The notes under the pieces: generated by a model
What the model saw: only the letters and a program-made list of their open reading frames with translations
Told to the model about the DNA's origin: nothing
Databases searched by the model: none
Origin: Methylobacterium brachythecii
Lineage (GTDB): Bacteria; Pseudomonadota; Alphaproteobacteria; Rhizobiales; Beijerinckiaceae
DNA: 64,000 bases
Reading direction: 5' to 3'
Assembly (NCBI RefSeq): GCF_014196345.1
Contig: NZ_JACIDN010000001.1
Location: forward strand, 124,001 to 188,000
Shown here: positions 39,220 through 47,593 of the stretch, in pieces
Numbering within the stretch: position 1 is the stretch's first letter
Layout of the letters: each line of letters opens with the position of its first letter
Program-made: the position numbers and the translations under genes

Positions 39220-39686
39220 TAGCCAACCGCCTGCAGGGTTTTGACGGCCTCCGGCTCCATCCAGAGCCTGAAGCCGACGGCGAGGCGGTTCCAACCGTTG
39301 ATCACGTTGATCATCACGGTGAGCTTCACCTGCTCGTCCTTGCCGAACTTGGCCGCGAGGGCGTCGTAGGCCTCGTCGTGGGGAGGACCGTCGGAGAGAC
39401 GCGTCAGCGCCTCGGTCCAAGCCAGCGCTGCACGTTCGCGATCGGTATAGCAGGGTGCCTCGCGCCAAGCCGAGAGCAGGTGCAGGCGCTGCTCGGTCTC
39501 GCCCTGCGCGCGCGCCTCGACCGTGTGCATGTTGAGGCAGTTGGCGCAGGCATTGATCTGCGAGGCGCGGATCTTCACGAGCTCGATCAGCTGGGGTTCG
39601 AGGCTGGCACCGGCGGCCAGCGAGACCGCCATCCATTGCTTCATGAGCTGAGGGGCGGCAGCGTAGGGGTCGAGTCGGGCGGTCAT
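39219..39686 (-). CDS. Carboxymuconolactone decarboxylase/AhpD-like protein, ECF41 target
   Basis: A 155-aa AhpD-fold protein. The redox motif is CANCLNMH (NACANCLNMHTVEAR), the CxxC-x3-H of alkylhydroperoxidases, so a peroxidase role is more likely than decarboxylation. The ATG at 39686 follows CGGAGACC and sits about 26 nt behind the inferred transcription start, so longer upstream frames, which would cross the promoter, are rejected. It is the first gene of the operon with the ECF41 sigma factor. Confidence 0.9.
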   Translation of the reverse strand: MTARLDPYAAAPQLMKQWMAVSLAAGASLEPQLIELVKIRASQINACANCLNMHTVEARAQGETEQRLHLLSAWREAPCYTDRERAALAWTEALTRLSDGPPHDEAYDALAAKFGKDEQVKLTVMINVINGWNRLAVGFRLWMEPEAVKTLQAVG

Positions 39687-39719
39687 GGTCGGTCTCCGTT
39701 TCGTGGGGTCCACCGTCAT

Positions 39720-39746
39720 GACGAAACGGCATCGCCAGATGTGACA
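39720..39746 (-). promoter_or_regulatory. ECF41-type promoter
   Basis: On the minus strand TGTCACA (39746-39740) and CGTC (39723-39720) are separated by 16 nt. This matches the -35/-10 sequences reported for ECF41 autoregulated promoters. It lies upstream of the AhpD-like gene at 39686, so the sigma factor would drive its own operon. Confidence 0.75.
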
Positions 39747-39831
39747 TCGGCGGCGATTACGCGACCCGCGTAGCGATTGGATCGCCGTCCAAGCATGGCC
39801 ATATGACGGGTCCCGCTCACCGGATTCCCGT

Positions 39832-40230
39832 ATGCCCTTTCCCGCCACCTCCCTCGCCACGCTTCTCGCCGTGCTCGTCTATTTCTGGATGTCCATGCAG
39901 GTCGGCCGCACCCGCGGTGCCGTGGGTATCCCGGCTCCGGCTATGACCGGCAACGATCTGCTGGAGCGCACCATCCGCGCGCACATGAACACGCTGGAAT
40001 GGATGCCGATCTTCCTGCCCGCACTCTGGCTCTTCGCCCTCGGCTGGGGTGACAAGCTCGCGGCCTTGTTCGGCGTGATCTGGGTGATCGGCCGGATCGT
40101 CTATTTCCTCGGCTATATCCGAGCGCCGTCCGGCCGGGCGATGGGCTTCTACATCCAGGCGCTCGCTGGGGCGGTGCTCCTCTTCGGTGCGCTGGGGCGG
40201 GTGGTCTGGTCGCTCGTGACCGGCGCCTAG
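39832..40230 (+). CDS. MAPEG-family membrane protein
   Basis: A 132-aa protein with four hydrophobic helices. The MAPEG pattern is seen as ERTIRAHMNTLEWMPIFLP (conserved Glu-Arg and Asn) and GRIVYFLGYIRAPSGRAMGF. MAPEG proteins include microsomal glutathione transferases and eicosanoid enzymes; bacterial members may conjugate glutathione to lipophilic compounds. It is divergent from the AhpD/ECF41 operon, whose promoter lies in the gap, and could share the oxidative-stress theme. Confidence 0.88.
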   Translation: MPFPATSLATLLAVLVYFWMSMQVGRTRGAVGIPAPAMTGNDLLERTIRAHMNTLEWMPIFLPALWLFALGWGDKLAALFGVIWVIGRIVYFLGYIRAPSGRAMGFYIQALAGAVLLFGALGRVVWSLVTGA

Positions 40231-40342
40231 CGGTCGCGATCCCCATGGATCGATGACCGGCTGCATGGTTTAGTCTCGGGCGGCGATGCATGTTGCTGGC
40301 CGAGGACCCCGCGCCGTGATCCGCTCTATGTGACAGGCCAGA

Positions 40343-41215
40343 ATGGCAGCTCCCGTCCACGCCACGCGCACCCTCGATCTGACGGTTGCCGGACACCGCG
40401 TTCCGACACCCTGCGACGTGCTCGGCGAGGGGCCGGAAGCGCTGCTCCTGCCGGCCCTGTCCTCGATCTCCTCGCGTGAGGAGATGCTGCCGCTGGCACG
40501 CGAGTTGTCGGCCTCCCATCGTTGCCTCGTGCCCGACTGGCCGGGTTTCGGCGCGCGGGAGCGAGCCCAGATTCCGCTGGAGCCGGCCAGCATGCATGCC
40601 TTCCTCGATGCCCTGCTCACTGCCGCGCCCGGTCCCTATGCCCTCGGCGTTGCGGGGGGTCACGCGGCCGGCTATCTCGTGGCCGTTGCTGGCCGGTATC
40701 CGACGGCGTTCGGACGGCTGGTGCTGATCGCGCCGACCTGGCGCGGGCCGCTGCCCACCATGATGGGCGAGGCGCACGCGGCCTGGTTCGGGCGGATCCG
40801 CAGGGCGATCGAACGGCCGGTGACCGGCGAGTGGCTCTACCGGCTCAACATCAGCCGCCCTGTGATCGGCCGGATGATGCGCGCGCATGTCTATGCCGAT
40901 CCGGCCCATGTTACGCCGGAGGCGATCGCGGCCAAGCACGCGATCACGCGCCAGCGTGGCGGACGGTTCGGGACCGCGGCCTTCGTCACCGGCGGCCTCG
41001 ATCCGGTGGCGAGCCGCACGGCCTTTCTCGGCCTGTTTCGTGAGGGATTGCCTCCGATCAAGGTGCTGCGGCCGGAATCCGCGCCGCGTCGCTCCGGTGC
41101 CGAGATGGACGCGCTGATCGACGACGAGAACGTCTCGGCAGCCCGGATTCCCGGAGCCCTGAGCCCGCATGAAGAATATCCACGCGAGACTGCTGCGGCG
41201 ATCCGCGTAGTCTAA
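40343..41215 (+). CDS. Alpha/beta-hydrolase-fold protein lacking the nucleophile Ser
   Basis: A 290-aa protein with the fold of haloperoxidase/lipase-type hydrolases: LLLPALSSISSREEM, CLVPDWPGFGARER, GRLVLIAPTWRG and a cap domain. In the nucleophile elbow, where GxSxG is expected, the sequence is VAGGHAAGYL; alignment to the downstream RYPxxxxRLVLIAP places Gly at the Ser position. No Asp/His pair is obvious in the usual places either (PHEEYP at the C-terminus). It may be a pseudoenzyme or use another mechanism. Start at 40343; it follows the MAPEG gene by 112 bp. Confidence 0.75.
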   Translation: MAAPVHATRTLDLTVAGHRVPTPCDVLGEGPEALLLPALSSISSREEMLPLARELSASHRCLVPDWPGFGARERAQIPLEPASMHAFLDALLTAAPGPYALGVAGGHAAGYLVAVAGRYPTAFGRLVLIAPTWRGPLPTMMGEAHAAWFGRIRRAIERPVTGEWLYRLNISRPVIGRMMRAHVYADPAHVTPEAIAAKHAITRQRGGRFGTAAFVTGGLDPVASRTAFLGLFREGLPPIKVLRPESAPRRSGAEMDALIDDENVSAARIPGALSPHEEYPRETAAAIRVV

Positions 41216-41316
41216 GACGGAACTGTGACGCGGGTGTCGCACGTCGATGCCAAGGGGCACTCCCCGCCCCGTTATCACGCCGCATGATGCGGCCATTGTC
41301 ATCCGGGACCGATTCG

Positions 41317-42165
41317 ATGCTTCGCCTGTCGTGCCTGCTGGCTGCGCTCCTCCTCTCGACCGCCCCGCTCGCGGCAGAGCCGGTGGCGCAGGCCAAGGAG
41401 AAGTCGGCACCCTCGCTCTCCGCCGATCCGGTGAACCCGGACAAGCCGGCCCAGAAGCCCTACCTCGCGGACGAGACCGCGCCCGACACGCTTGCGATCC
41501 TGCCGCCGCCGCCCGGTGGTCATACTGCCGGCGAAAGTGCGGACCGTGCCGTCTACAACATGACGCGGGCGATGGTCGGGACCCCTCGCTGGGATCTCGC
41601 CACCAGCGACGTGGCCGAGGGCTCCGAGGCATTGTTGGAGAACATGTCCTGCGTGCTCGCGCGCCGGCTCGATCCCAAACGCGTGCCGACCCTGATCACG
41701 ATGCTCGATCGCGCCCGCCTCGACCTCGTGCGCGCCGTGCGCGCGCCGAAGCGCCATTACCGCCGGCTGCGCCCCTTCGTCGGCAACGAAGCGCCGATCT
41801 GCGTGGCGCGCGATCCCCATCTCTCCGACAGTTTCAGCTACCCCTCCGGCCATGCGACTCAGGGTTGGGCCTATGCCCTGATCATGGCAAGCCTGCTGCC
41901 CGAGAAGGCCACGCCGCTGCTGCTGCGCGGTCGCCTCTACGGAGAGAGCCGCGTCGTCTGCGGAGTGCACTGGATGAGCGACGTGGTGGCCGGGCGCACC
42001 AACGCCTCGATCGTCGTCGCGGCGCTAATGGGGGATGCCGGCTTCCGCGCCGATCTCGATAAGGCGCGGGCGGAGCTCAAAGCCGCCCTGTCCGGAGAGG
42101 GCACGATGCCAGACGCAGCGGCCTGCCAGCGCGAGGAGGTAGCGGCGCGCGAGACGTTGCCCTAG
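41317..42165 (+). CDS. Class A non-specific acid phosphatase (PAP2 family), secreted
   Basis: A 282-aa periplasmic phosphatase with signal peptide 1-20 (LLAALLLSTAPLAA). It has the complete class A motif set: K145-x6-R152-P153, PSGH at 176-179 and SR (211-212)-x5-H218-x3-D222, with the catalytic His being H218 or H179 by family convention. Such enzymes hydrolyse a broad range of phosphomonoesters at low pH. The ATG at 41317 is chosen because the signal peptide begins there; an in-frame ATG at 41284 is possible. Confidence 0.92.
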   Translation: MLRLSCLLAALLLSTAPLAAEPVAQAKEKSAPSLSADPVNPDKPAQKPYLADETAPDTLAILPPPPGGHTAGESADRAVYNMTRAMVGTPRWDLATSDVAEGSEALLENMSCVLARRLDPKRVPTLITMLDRARLDLVRAVRAPKRHYRRLRPFVGNEAPICVARDPHLSDSFSYPSGHATQGWAYALIMASLLPEKATPLLLRGRLYGESRVVCGVHWMSDVVAGRTNASIVVAALMGDAGFRADLDKARAELKAALSGEGTMPDAAACQREEVAARETLP

Positions 42166-42200
42166 GGGCTCCCCCGGACAGGGGCAGCAATGCGGAGCAA

Positions 42201-43106
42201 ATGTCGATGAAGGTTACCGTTATGGGAGCCGGTGCGGTCGGCTGCTATTACGGCGGCCTGCTGGCGCGCGCCGGCCACGCCGTCACGCTGATCGGCCGGC
42301 AGCCACATGTCGATGCGGTGCGCAAGCGTGGCCTTCTGCTCGAGATCGGCGCCAGCTGCGAAGCCGTGCCCGTGACCGCCACTACGAACAGCAACGGTGT
42401 CGCGGATGCGGAACTGGTGCTGGTCTGCGTCAAGTCGGGCGACACCGAGACTGTCGGCCGCGATCTCGTCGCGCACCTCTCGCCTGGGACAACGGTGCTC
42501 AGCCTGCAGAACGGCATCGACAACGCCGAGCGGTTGCAGGCCGTGATCGAGCGGCATGTCGTTCCGGTTGCGGTCTATGTCGCCACCGAGATGGCAGGGC
42601 CGGGCCACGTCAGGCATCACGGCCGTGGTGACCTGATCATGGGCGAGTGTCCGACGAGCGGGATCATTGCCGCCGTTTTCGAGGCCGCTGGCATTCCGAC
42701 CACGATCTCTGCCCGGGCCATCGATGCCCTGTGGGGCAAGCTGATCCTGAACTGCGCCTACAACGCGCTCTCGGCGATGACCCAGCTCCCCTATGGCCGC
42801 CTGATTGGCATTCCCGGCATCGATGTGGTGATGACCGACGTCGTCGAGGAATGCATGGCGGTCGCGGCAGCCTCGGGTGTCGTGATCCCACCGGACTGCC
42901 TGACCGGCATTCTCGCACTCGCCGATACGATGCCGGACCAGTTTTCATCGACGGCGCAGGATCTGGCGCGGGGCCGCCCGAGCGAGATCGACCACCTCAA
43001 CGGCACCATCGTCCGCCGAGGTCAGGCCCTGAACGTGCCGACGCCCGTGAACCGTGTGCTGTACACTCTGATCAAGGCGTTGGATTCGAAGCAGCAGGCG
43101 GCGTGA
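42201..43106 (+). CDS. panE: 2-dehydropantoate 2-reductase (ketopantoate reductase)
   Basis: Reduces ketopantoate to pantoate with NADPH. The 301-aa product has the Rossmann motif GAGAVGCYYGG at the N-terminus, LVLVCVKSGDTE, LQNGIDN, and the conserved catalytic Lys and helix KLILNCAYNALSAMTQ. The C-terminal domain ends SEIDHLNGTIVRRGQALNVPTPVN, the substrate-binding stretch of this family. Together with panC at 11378 it supplies pantothenate synthesis; panB is not in the window. Its 3' end overlaps the convergent DUF1275 gene by 35 nt. Confidence 0.94.
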   Translation: MSMKVTVMGAGAVGCYYGGLLARAGHAVTLIGRQPHVDAVRKRGLLLEIGASCEAVPVTATTNSNGVADAELVLVCVKSGDTETVGRDLVAHLSPGTTVLSLQNGIDNAERLQAVIERHVVPVAVYVATEMAGPGHVRHHGRGDLIMGECPTSGIIAAVFEAAGIPTTISARAIDALWGKLILNCAYNALSAMTQLPYGRLIGIPGIDVVMTDVVEECMAVAAASGVVIPPDCLTGILALADTMPDQFSSTAQDLARGRPSEIDHLNGTIVRRGQALNVPTPVNRVLYTLIKALDSKQQAA

Positions 43107-43788
43107 TCGCCAATACGGTCAAGGCGATCAACACCACGATCGGCAGCCCGATGCAGGCGAAGCTCAACTGGGCAACCCCTAAAGCTCCTATGAGTGCTCC
43201 CGCAGCAAAGGCGACGATGGCCGGAAGCAGGCGCACGAACCGCGCGCGCGTCTGACCCGGATTGCGAGCGGTCTTCAGGGCAAGGTCCGTCGCGTCGATC
43301 ACGGCCTGGCTCACGCTCACGGTCATCACCGTGGTGGGCGCGAGATGGCCGAGCGACAGCCGGCCGATCGCGTTCTGCAGACCCATGGCCGCGACCGCGA
43401 GCATGCCGACGAGAAGTGCCGGTACCCCATCCGGTGCACCGATGGGCGACCACAGCGTGCCGCAAAGTCCGAACCCCGCGAGCAGAACCGCTTCGACGGC
43501 GAGCAGCCAGGGCAGCGCATCGGAGCCACGCCGCTCCAGGAGCAGCGAGAGGATACGCGCGGCCGCCACCGCTCCTATGAAGACCGGTAGCGCCAGGAGT
43601 TTCGCGAAGACGCCGGTGGAACTCGTGACCAGCTCGGCACCGATCAGGACGAAGTTTCCCGTGACGTGAGCCGTGAACAGGCCGGTCAGCGCGATAAAAG
43701 CCGCCGCATCGACGAAGCCGGCGACGAAGGCGAGGGCGGTTCCAGCGGAAGCGGGCCGGTCCTGGCCCTCTGCGACCCTAGTCGACAT
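43072..43788 (-). CDS. DUF1275 (YoaK-like) membrane protein
   Basis: A 238-aa protein with six hydrophobic segments. The family start FVAGFVDAAAFIALTGLFTAHVTGNFVLIG is clear, as is MGLQNAIGRLSLGHLAPTTVMTVS. Function is unknown across the family; a transporter is suspected. It is coupled to the small membrane protein gene upstream, whose stop overlaps its start region by 11 nt. The 35-nt tail-to-tail overlap with panE is a minor oddity. Confidence 0.87.
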   Translation of the reverse strand: MSTRVAEGQDRPASAGTALAFVAGFVDAAAFIALTGLFTAHVTGNFVLIGAELVTSSTGVFAKLLALPVFIGAVAAARILSLLLERRGSDALPWLLAVEAVLLAGFGLCGTLWSPIGAPDGVPALLVGMLAVAAMGLQNAIGRLSLGHLAPTTVMTVSVSQAVIDATDLALKTARNPGQTRARFVRLLPAIVAFAAGALIGALGVAQLSFACIGLPIVVLIALTVLAITPPAASNPTP

Positions 43789-43996
43789 CGGACGAGAAGG
43801 TCACCGCGACCGGCATATGCGGATTGGCGTAGTAGTTCGGCCAGCGCTCGCAGAGGTAGAGGATCGTCACCATCAGCGCGGCCGCCGCCAGCAGCGCAGC
43901 GAGCCCTTCCGTGACGTAGCGCGCCCACTTGCCGAGCGCCTGGATGGCGACGCAGCCGCCGACGAAGATCGTGGCCATGACGACGGGGGCGGTCAT
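43778..43996 (-). CDS. Small two-helix membrane protein of unknown function
   Basis: 72 aa from the ATG at 43996. Two hydrophobic helices (APVVMATIFVGGCVAIQAL and TEGLAALLAAAALMVTILYL) are followed by a short soluble tail. It may be a small partner of the DUF1275 protein, with which it overlaps by 11 nt. A GTG at 44086 could extend it by 30 residues but would bring it into the LysR operator region, so the shorter form is preferred. Confidence 0.6.
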   Translation of the reverse strand: MTAPVVMATIFVGGCVAIQALGKWARYVTEGLAALLAAAALMVTILYLCERWPNYYANPHMPVAVTFSSDVD

Positions 43997-44071
43997 CGCG
44001 AGGGGCTCGGTATCCGGTTCGAGAACGGCTTCGCTCCGACCTTTAGGACTGCCTTGCTCCAACCCGGTATG

Positions 44072-44084
44072 GATATCGGTTATC
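44072..44084. promoter_or_regulatory. Possible LysR operator
   Basis: GATA-N5-TATC lies 8 nt upstream of the LysR start codon, between it and the divergent small membrane protein gene. A T-N11-A pattern typical of LysR sites overlaps it. The position fits autoregulation and control of the divergent genes; the sequence is short, so support is modest. Confidence 0.35.
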
Positions 44085-44091
44085 ACGAAGC

Positions 44092-44964
44092 ATGATGAGC
44101 AACCTGAACGTCGACCTGCTCCGCTCCTTCCTGGCCGTGGTCGAGAGTAGCAGCTTCACGGCGGCGGCCCAGGCGCTCGGCGTGCGGCAATCCACGGTGA
44201 GCGGGCACATCGCGCGGCTGGAGCAGGCTTTGGGGCGCTCCCTGCTCATGCGCGACACCCATCACGTCGCGCCGACGCCGGACGGCCAGGCCATGATCGG
44301 CTTCGCGCGCGACGTACTGGACTCGCATGACCGGCTGCGCGCCTTCTTCTCCCCGAGCGGCCTGCGCGGCCGAATCCGCCTCGGCGTCTCCGAGGATTAC
44401 ACCCTGTCGGCGCTGGCCCAGATCCTCGCGCGGTTCTCGAACCGCCACCCTTCCGTGGACGTGCAGCTCACGATCGGGCTGAGCCGGTCCCTCTACCAGG
44501 GCTACGATGCGGGCGAGCTGGACGTGATCTTCTGCAAGCGCCGGCGCGGCGACCCGCGCGGCGAACTGGCCTGGGCGGAACACCTGATCTGGGCGGGCCG
44601 TCCCGGCTACGTCCCCGATCCGGCTCTGCCGTTGCCGCTCGTCCTCTATCCGCCGCCTTCCATGAACCGCACCCTGGCGCTCGATGCCCTCGAAGCGGCG
44701 GGCCGCTCCTGGCGGATCGCCTGCACGAGCGGCAGCCTGATGGGGCTCCACGCGGCGGTCGTCGCAGGCCTCGGCATCGCGCCGCATTCGGCCAAGGTGA
44801 TGCCATCGGGCCTGGCTCCCGTGCCGGAGACGGCAGGGTTGCCCGCACTCGGCGAGGTCGAGTTCGTGGTGCTCGGGCCGGGGCGCCACCACGTCGTCGC
44901 GACGGCCCTGCAGGAGACGATCCTGGCGAACACGGCGGAGCTGCAGGGCGTCTCGGGGGACTGA
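44092..44964 (+). CDS. LysR-family transcriptional regulator
   Basis: 290 aa. The N-terminal helix-turn-helix is LLRSFLAVVESSSFTAAAQALGVRQSTVSGHIARLEQALG, followed by the linker helix and an effector domain from about residue 90 (GRIRLGVSEDYT). The effector is unknown. It is divergent from the two-gene membrane operon (43072-43996), the likely target by LysR convention. Confidence 0.9.
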   Translation: MMSNLNVDLLRSFLAVVESSSFTAAAQALGVRQSTVSGHIARLEQALGRSLLMRDTHHVAPTPDGQAMIGFARDVLDSHDRLRAFFSPSGLRGRIRLGVSEDYTLSALAQILARFSNRHPSVDVQLTIGLSRSLYQGYDAGELDVIFCKRRRGDPRGELAWAEHLIWAGRPGYVPDPALPLPLVLYPPPSMNRTLALDALEAAGRSWRIACTSGSLMGLHAAVVAGLGIAPHSAKVMPSGLAPVPETAGLPALGEVEFVVLGPGRHHVVATALQETILANTAELQGVSGD

Positions 44965-44974
44965 GCTTTGCGCC

Positions 44975-45559
44975 TCAGAATCCGTCTGAATCCCGCCTGT
45001 CGACGCTCGACAGCATCGCGCGGGCGGCGCCGTGGCGGATCTCTCCGGTCTCGCAGGTCCGGCAGATCGCGCCGACATACCAGCCGTCGATGACGGTCTC
45101 GGCGAAGAGCGCCGACTTGAAGCCCGGGCGTGCCTGGGTTTCCAGAACCCACCACTCGCGCGGCCCGATGGTTTCACGCTCCAGCGAGCGCCGCAGCGTG
45201 GCCTGCTCGCCGGTATTCTTCACGGCGGCGCGCAGTCGCGCGTAGCGCGACAGGGCCGTCGCGTAGAGGCCGGAGAGACGGCTGGCGTCGTCGTCGCCCT
45301 CCACGCGATCGTTTTTCAGGACGAAGGTGCAGGATTCCTGGCTGCGACGGCAGGATTCCGAATGGCAGACGATCTGCAGCCGGCGGTAGCCCTTGGTGTC
45401 GTATGCGACGGGTGCGGAGGCCTCGTCGTCGGCCTGCCAATCGGCCGGCAGCGTGGCGGCGATGCCGTGATCGAGATCGAGGCGGCTCGGCCTCGCCCCC
45501 TCGCCGACATGGGCCGTGGAGGCGGAGAGAAGCGCGGCGAGGATCGGTGCGGTTCTCAT
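44975..45559 (-). CDS. Secreted protein of unknown function coupled to the YcxB-like gene
   Basis: 194 aa with a signal peptide (MRTAPILAALLSASTAHVGEGA). The mature region has two Cys pairs (QIVCHSESCRRS, GAICRTCETGEI) that could make disulfides, and a WWVLETQARPGF core. No domain is recognised. The ATG at 45559 overlaps the stop of the upstream membrane protein gene as ATGA, so the two proteins probably act together at the envelope. Confidence 0.7.
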   Translation of the reverse strand: MRTAPILAALLSASTAHVGEGARPSRLDLDHGIAATLPADWQADDEASAPVAYDTKGYRRLQIVCHSESCRRSQESCTFVLKNDRVEGDDDASRLSGLYATALSRYARLRAAVKNTGEQATLRRSLERETIGPREWWVLETQARPGFKSALFAETVIDGWYVGAICRTCETGEIRHGAARAMLSSVDRRDSDGF

Positions 45560-46800
45560 GTCGTCACCTTTCTGGGCAGACCGTGAGCCGCGGCCAGGGC
45601 CTCGATCCTGGCTATGGCCGGCGCATCCAGGATCGTCAGGGACAGGGGAATGGCGAGGCCGCGCGCCAGCGGCAGGAAGACGTGGGTCGAGGTGCGCTCG
45701 AATCCCTCGAACGAGGCCCAGCTGAACCGGGCCGTCGCACCGTCGTGCCGGGTGGCGATGCCGTCCTCGTCGATCGCGGCCTGGATCGTGCCGGGACGGG
45801 CCTGCTCGGCGAAGTGGCGCCCCCAGGCCTGGCTCGACCTTCGGCGCAGCGGCCTCTGCGCGAGCCAGAGCAGGCCGAGCAGCACGGCCACCGCCAAGGC
45901 AGGCATCCAGAACAGGTCGCCGAACATGTCGATGAAGAGCGGCAGCGCGACGTCGAGTGGCAGGCGATAGGGATCGACCACCCAGCCGAAAACGAAGAGC
46001 AGCGGAGCGATCAGGCTGAGGATCGCAAACAGGATCAGGAAGCCCTTCGCCCGCTGCCAGCGCGCCTTGGGCAATTCCTGGGCGCGCCATGTCACGGCGG
46101 CGTAATCGGCCGCGCCGAGCACGTAGCTCAGCCTTAGGGCATTGGCCCGGGCGGGTAGCTCGCCCTTGACCGAGGGTCTCGTGGTGTCCCCGATCAGCCC
46201 GCACCACGAGCGCAGCTCCCGGAGAAGGGCAGGGTCAAGCCCCCGCTTCGGGATCACCGTCGGCTCCTCGACGCGGCTCGCGACGAGGACGAGGCAGCGA
46301 TCGCTCTCGGCGAGGCGGGCATACCAGTGCCAGGGCACGACACCCGACCGCACGCCCTCGTCGGAGGCGACGCCGTCCTCGTCGATGCGGTAGCGGATTC
46401 GGAGCGGCTGGCGAAAATCCGCGCGCAGGTCATTTCGGATGGCCCTGCGCAGGCGCCAGAGCCGCGTCGCCCAGGCCACCAGGGCGCCCGCCGTGATGAT
46501 CCCGAGAAAGATCCCCGCCGGCATCAGCGACAGCTTTTCGAGATCCCCGAAGAACCCCGCGATGCTCCTGCGGCCGCCCGCCGTGGCATATTCCGAGACG
46601 ATGCCGAGCAGGGTCAGGCCCCAGATCACCGGCAGGAAGACGGTGAGGATGCGTCTGCGCTGCCGCGCCTGCGCCTCCTCGTGAACGGCGAGGAGGGCAT
46701 CGGCCCAATCGTCGAGCGTGATCTCGACCTCGAATTCGGGAAGCGACTGCGTCGGCGTCGTGACCGGCGCAGCTGCACGAATCGAGGGGACGACGCCCAT
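45556..46800 (-). CDS. Membrane protein with two tandem YcxB-like units
   Basis: 414 aa. Each half has two membrane helices (about 50-70 and 92-112; 252-274 and 297-315) followed by a soluble beta-rich segment with the motif IDEDG (139-143 and 343-347) that then turns to a Trp-containing strand (PWHWYARLAESDRCLVLVAS versus FSWASFEGFERTSTHVFLPL). This is the layout of the YcxB-like domain, present twice, so the gene arose by internal duplication. Function is unknown for the family. Confidence 0.7.
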   Translation of the reverse strand: MGVVPSIRAAAPVTTPTQSLPEFEVEITLDDWADALLAVHEEAQARQRRRILTVFLPVIWGLTLLGIVSEYATAGGRRSIAGFFGDLEKLSLMPAGIFLGIITAGALVAWATRLWRLRRAIRNDLRADFRQPLRIRYRIDEDGVASDEGVRSGVVPWHWYARLAESDRCLVLVASRVEEPTVIPKRGLDPALLRELRSWCGLIGDTTRPSVKGELPARANALRLSYVLGAADYAAVTWRAQELPKARWQRAKGFLILFAILSLIAPLLFVFGWVVDPYRLPLDVALPLFIDMFGDLFWMPALAVAVLLGLLWLAQRPLRRRSSQAWGRHFAEQARPGTIQAAIDEDGIATRHDGATARFSWASFEGFERTSTHVFLPLARGLAIPLSLTILDAPAIARIEALAAAHGLPRKVTT

Positions 46801-46815
46801 TCCGGCTCCTTGGGT

Positions 46816-47562
46816 TCACGCCTCTGGCGAGGGGGCTCGTTTCCGCCGCCTGCGGCGCGCCAACATGTTCAGGCCCTCGACACCCGCCGAGAAAGCCATG
46901 GCGGTGTAGATGTAGCCCTTCGGCACATGCGCACCGAAGCCCTCGGCGATCAGCGTCATGCCGATCATGATCAAGAATCCGAGAGCCAGCATCACCACCG
47001 TCGGGTTGGCCGCGATGAAGCGCGAGAGCGGGTCGGCGGCGATCAGCATCACGGTGACGGCGGCGATCACCGCCACCACCATGATCGCGACGTGGTCGGT
47101 CATGCCCACGGCGGTGATGATCGAGTCGATCGAGAAGACGAGGTCGAGCACCAGGATCTGGCCGATCGCCGCGGCGAAGCCGAGCTGCGGACCCTTCTTC
47201 TCGTCGCCACCGCCATCGGGATCGACGCTGTGATGGATCTCCTTGGTGGCCTTCCAGAGCAGGAACAGGCCGCCGGCGACGAGGATCAGGTCACGCCAGG
47301 AGAAGGATTTTCCAAGAACCGAGAAGACCGGCTCGGTAAGGTGGACGATCCAGGCGACGGTCCCGAGCAGCCCGAGCCGCAGGATCAGCGCCAGGCCGAT
47401 GCCGATGCGCCGCGCCTTCGCCTGCTGGTTCTCCGGCAGGCGGTTCGTCAGGATCGAGATGAAGATCAGGTTGTCGATGCCGAGCACCACCTCCATCACC
47501 ACGAGCGTCGCGAGTGCGGCCCAGGCCGTGGGGTCGGAGAGTAGGGGTAGGATGTTGTCCAC
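46816..47562 (-). CDS. TerC-family membrane protein
   Basis: A 248-aa integral membrane protein with seven or so helices. TerC landmarks: [54 protein letters not shown]. Acidic residues in membrane helices are thought to handle Mn2+ or other metals; family members include tellurite-resistance and Mn-exporter proteins. The C-terminus is very basic ([10 protein letters not shown]). The GTG at 47562 is chosen because it directly precedes the conserved part; upstream in-frame ATG would overlap the transporter gene. It is 31 nt after the His-tailed transporter gene. Confidence 0.85.
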   Translation of the reverse strand: MDNILPLLSDPTAWAALATLVVMEVVLGIDNLIFISILTNRLPENQQAKARRIGIGLALILRLGLLGTVAWIVHLTEPVFSVLGKSFSWRDLILVAGGLFLLWKATKEIHHSVDPDGGGDEKKGPQLGFAAAIGQILVLDLVFSIDSIITAVGMTDHVAIMVVAVIAAVTVMLIAADPLSRFIAANPTVVMLALGFLIMIGMTLIAEGFGAHVPKGYIYTAMAFSAGVEGLNMLARRRRRKRAPSPEA

Positions 47563-47593
47563 GCCGGATCGGTCCTTGTCCTGATGGGCTGTG

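Noticed and set aside
39941..41632. Minus-strand open frame of 563 codons over the MAPEG and hydrolase-like genes
   Set aside because: Arg/Pro-rich shadow of three plus-strand genes with clear family motifs.
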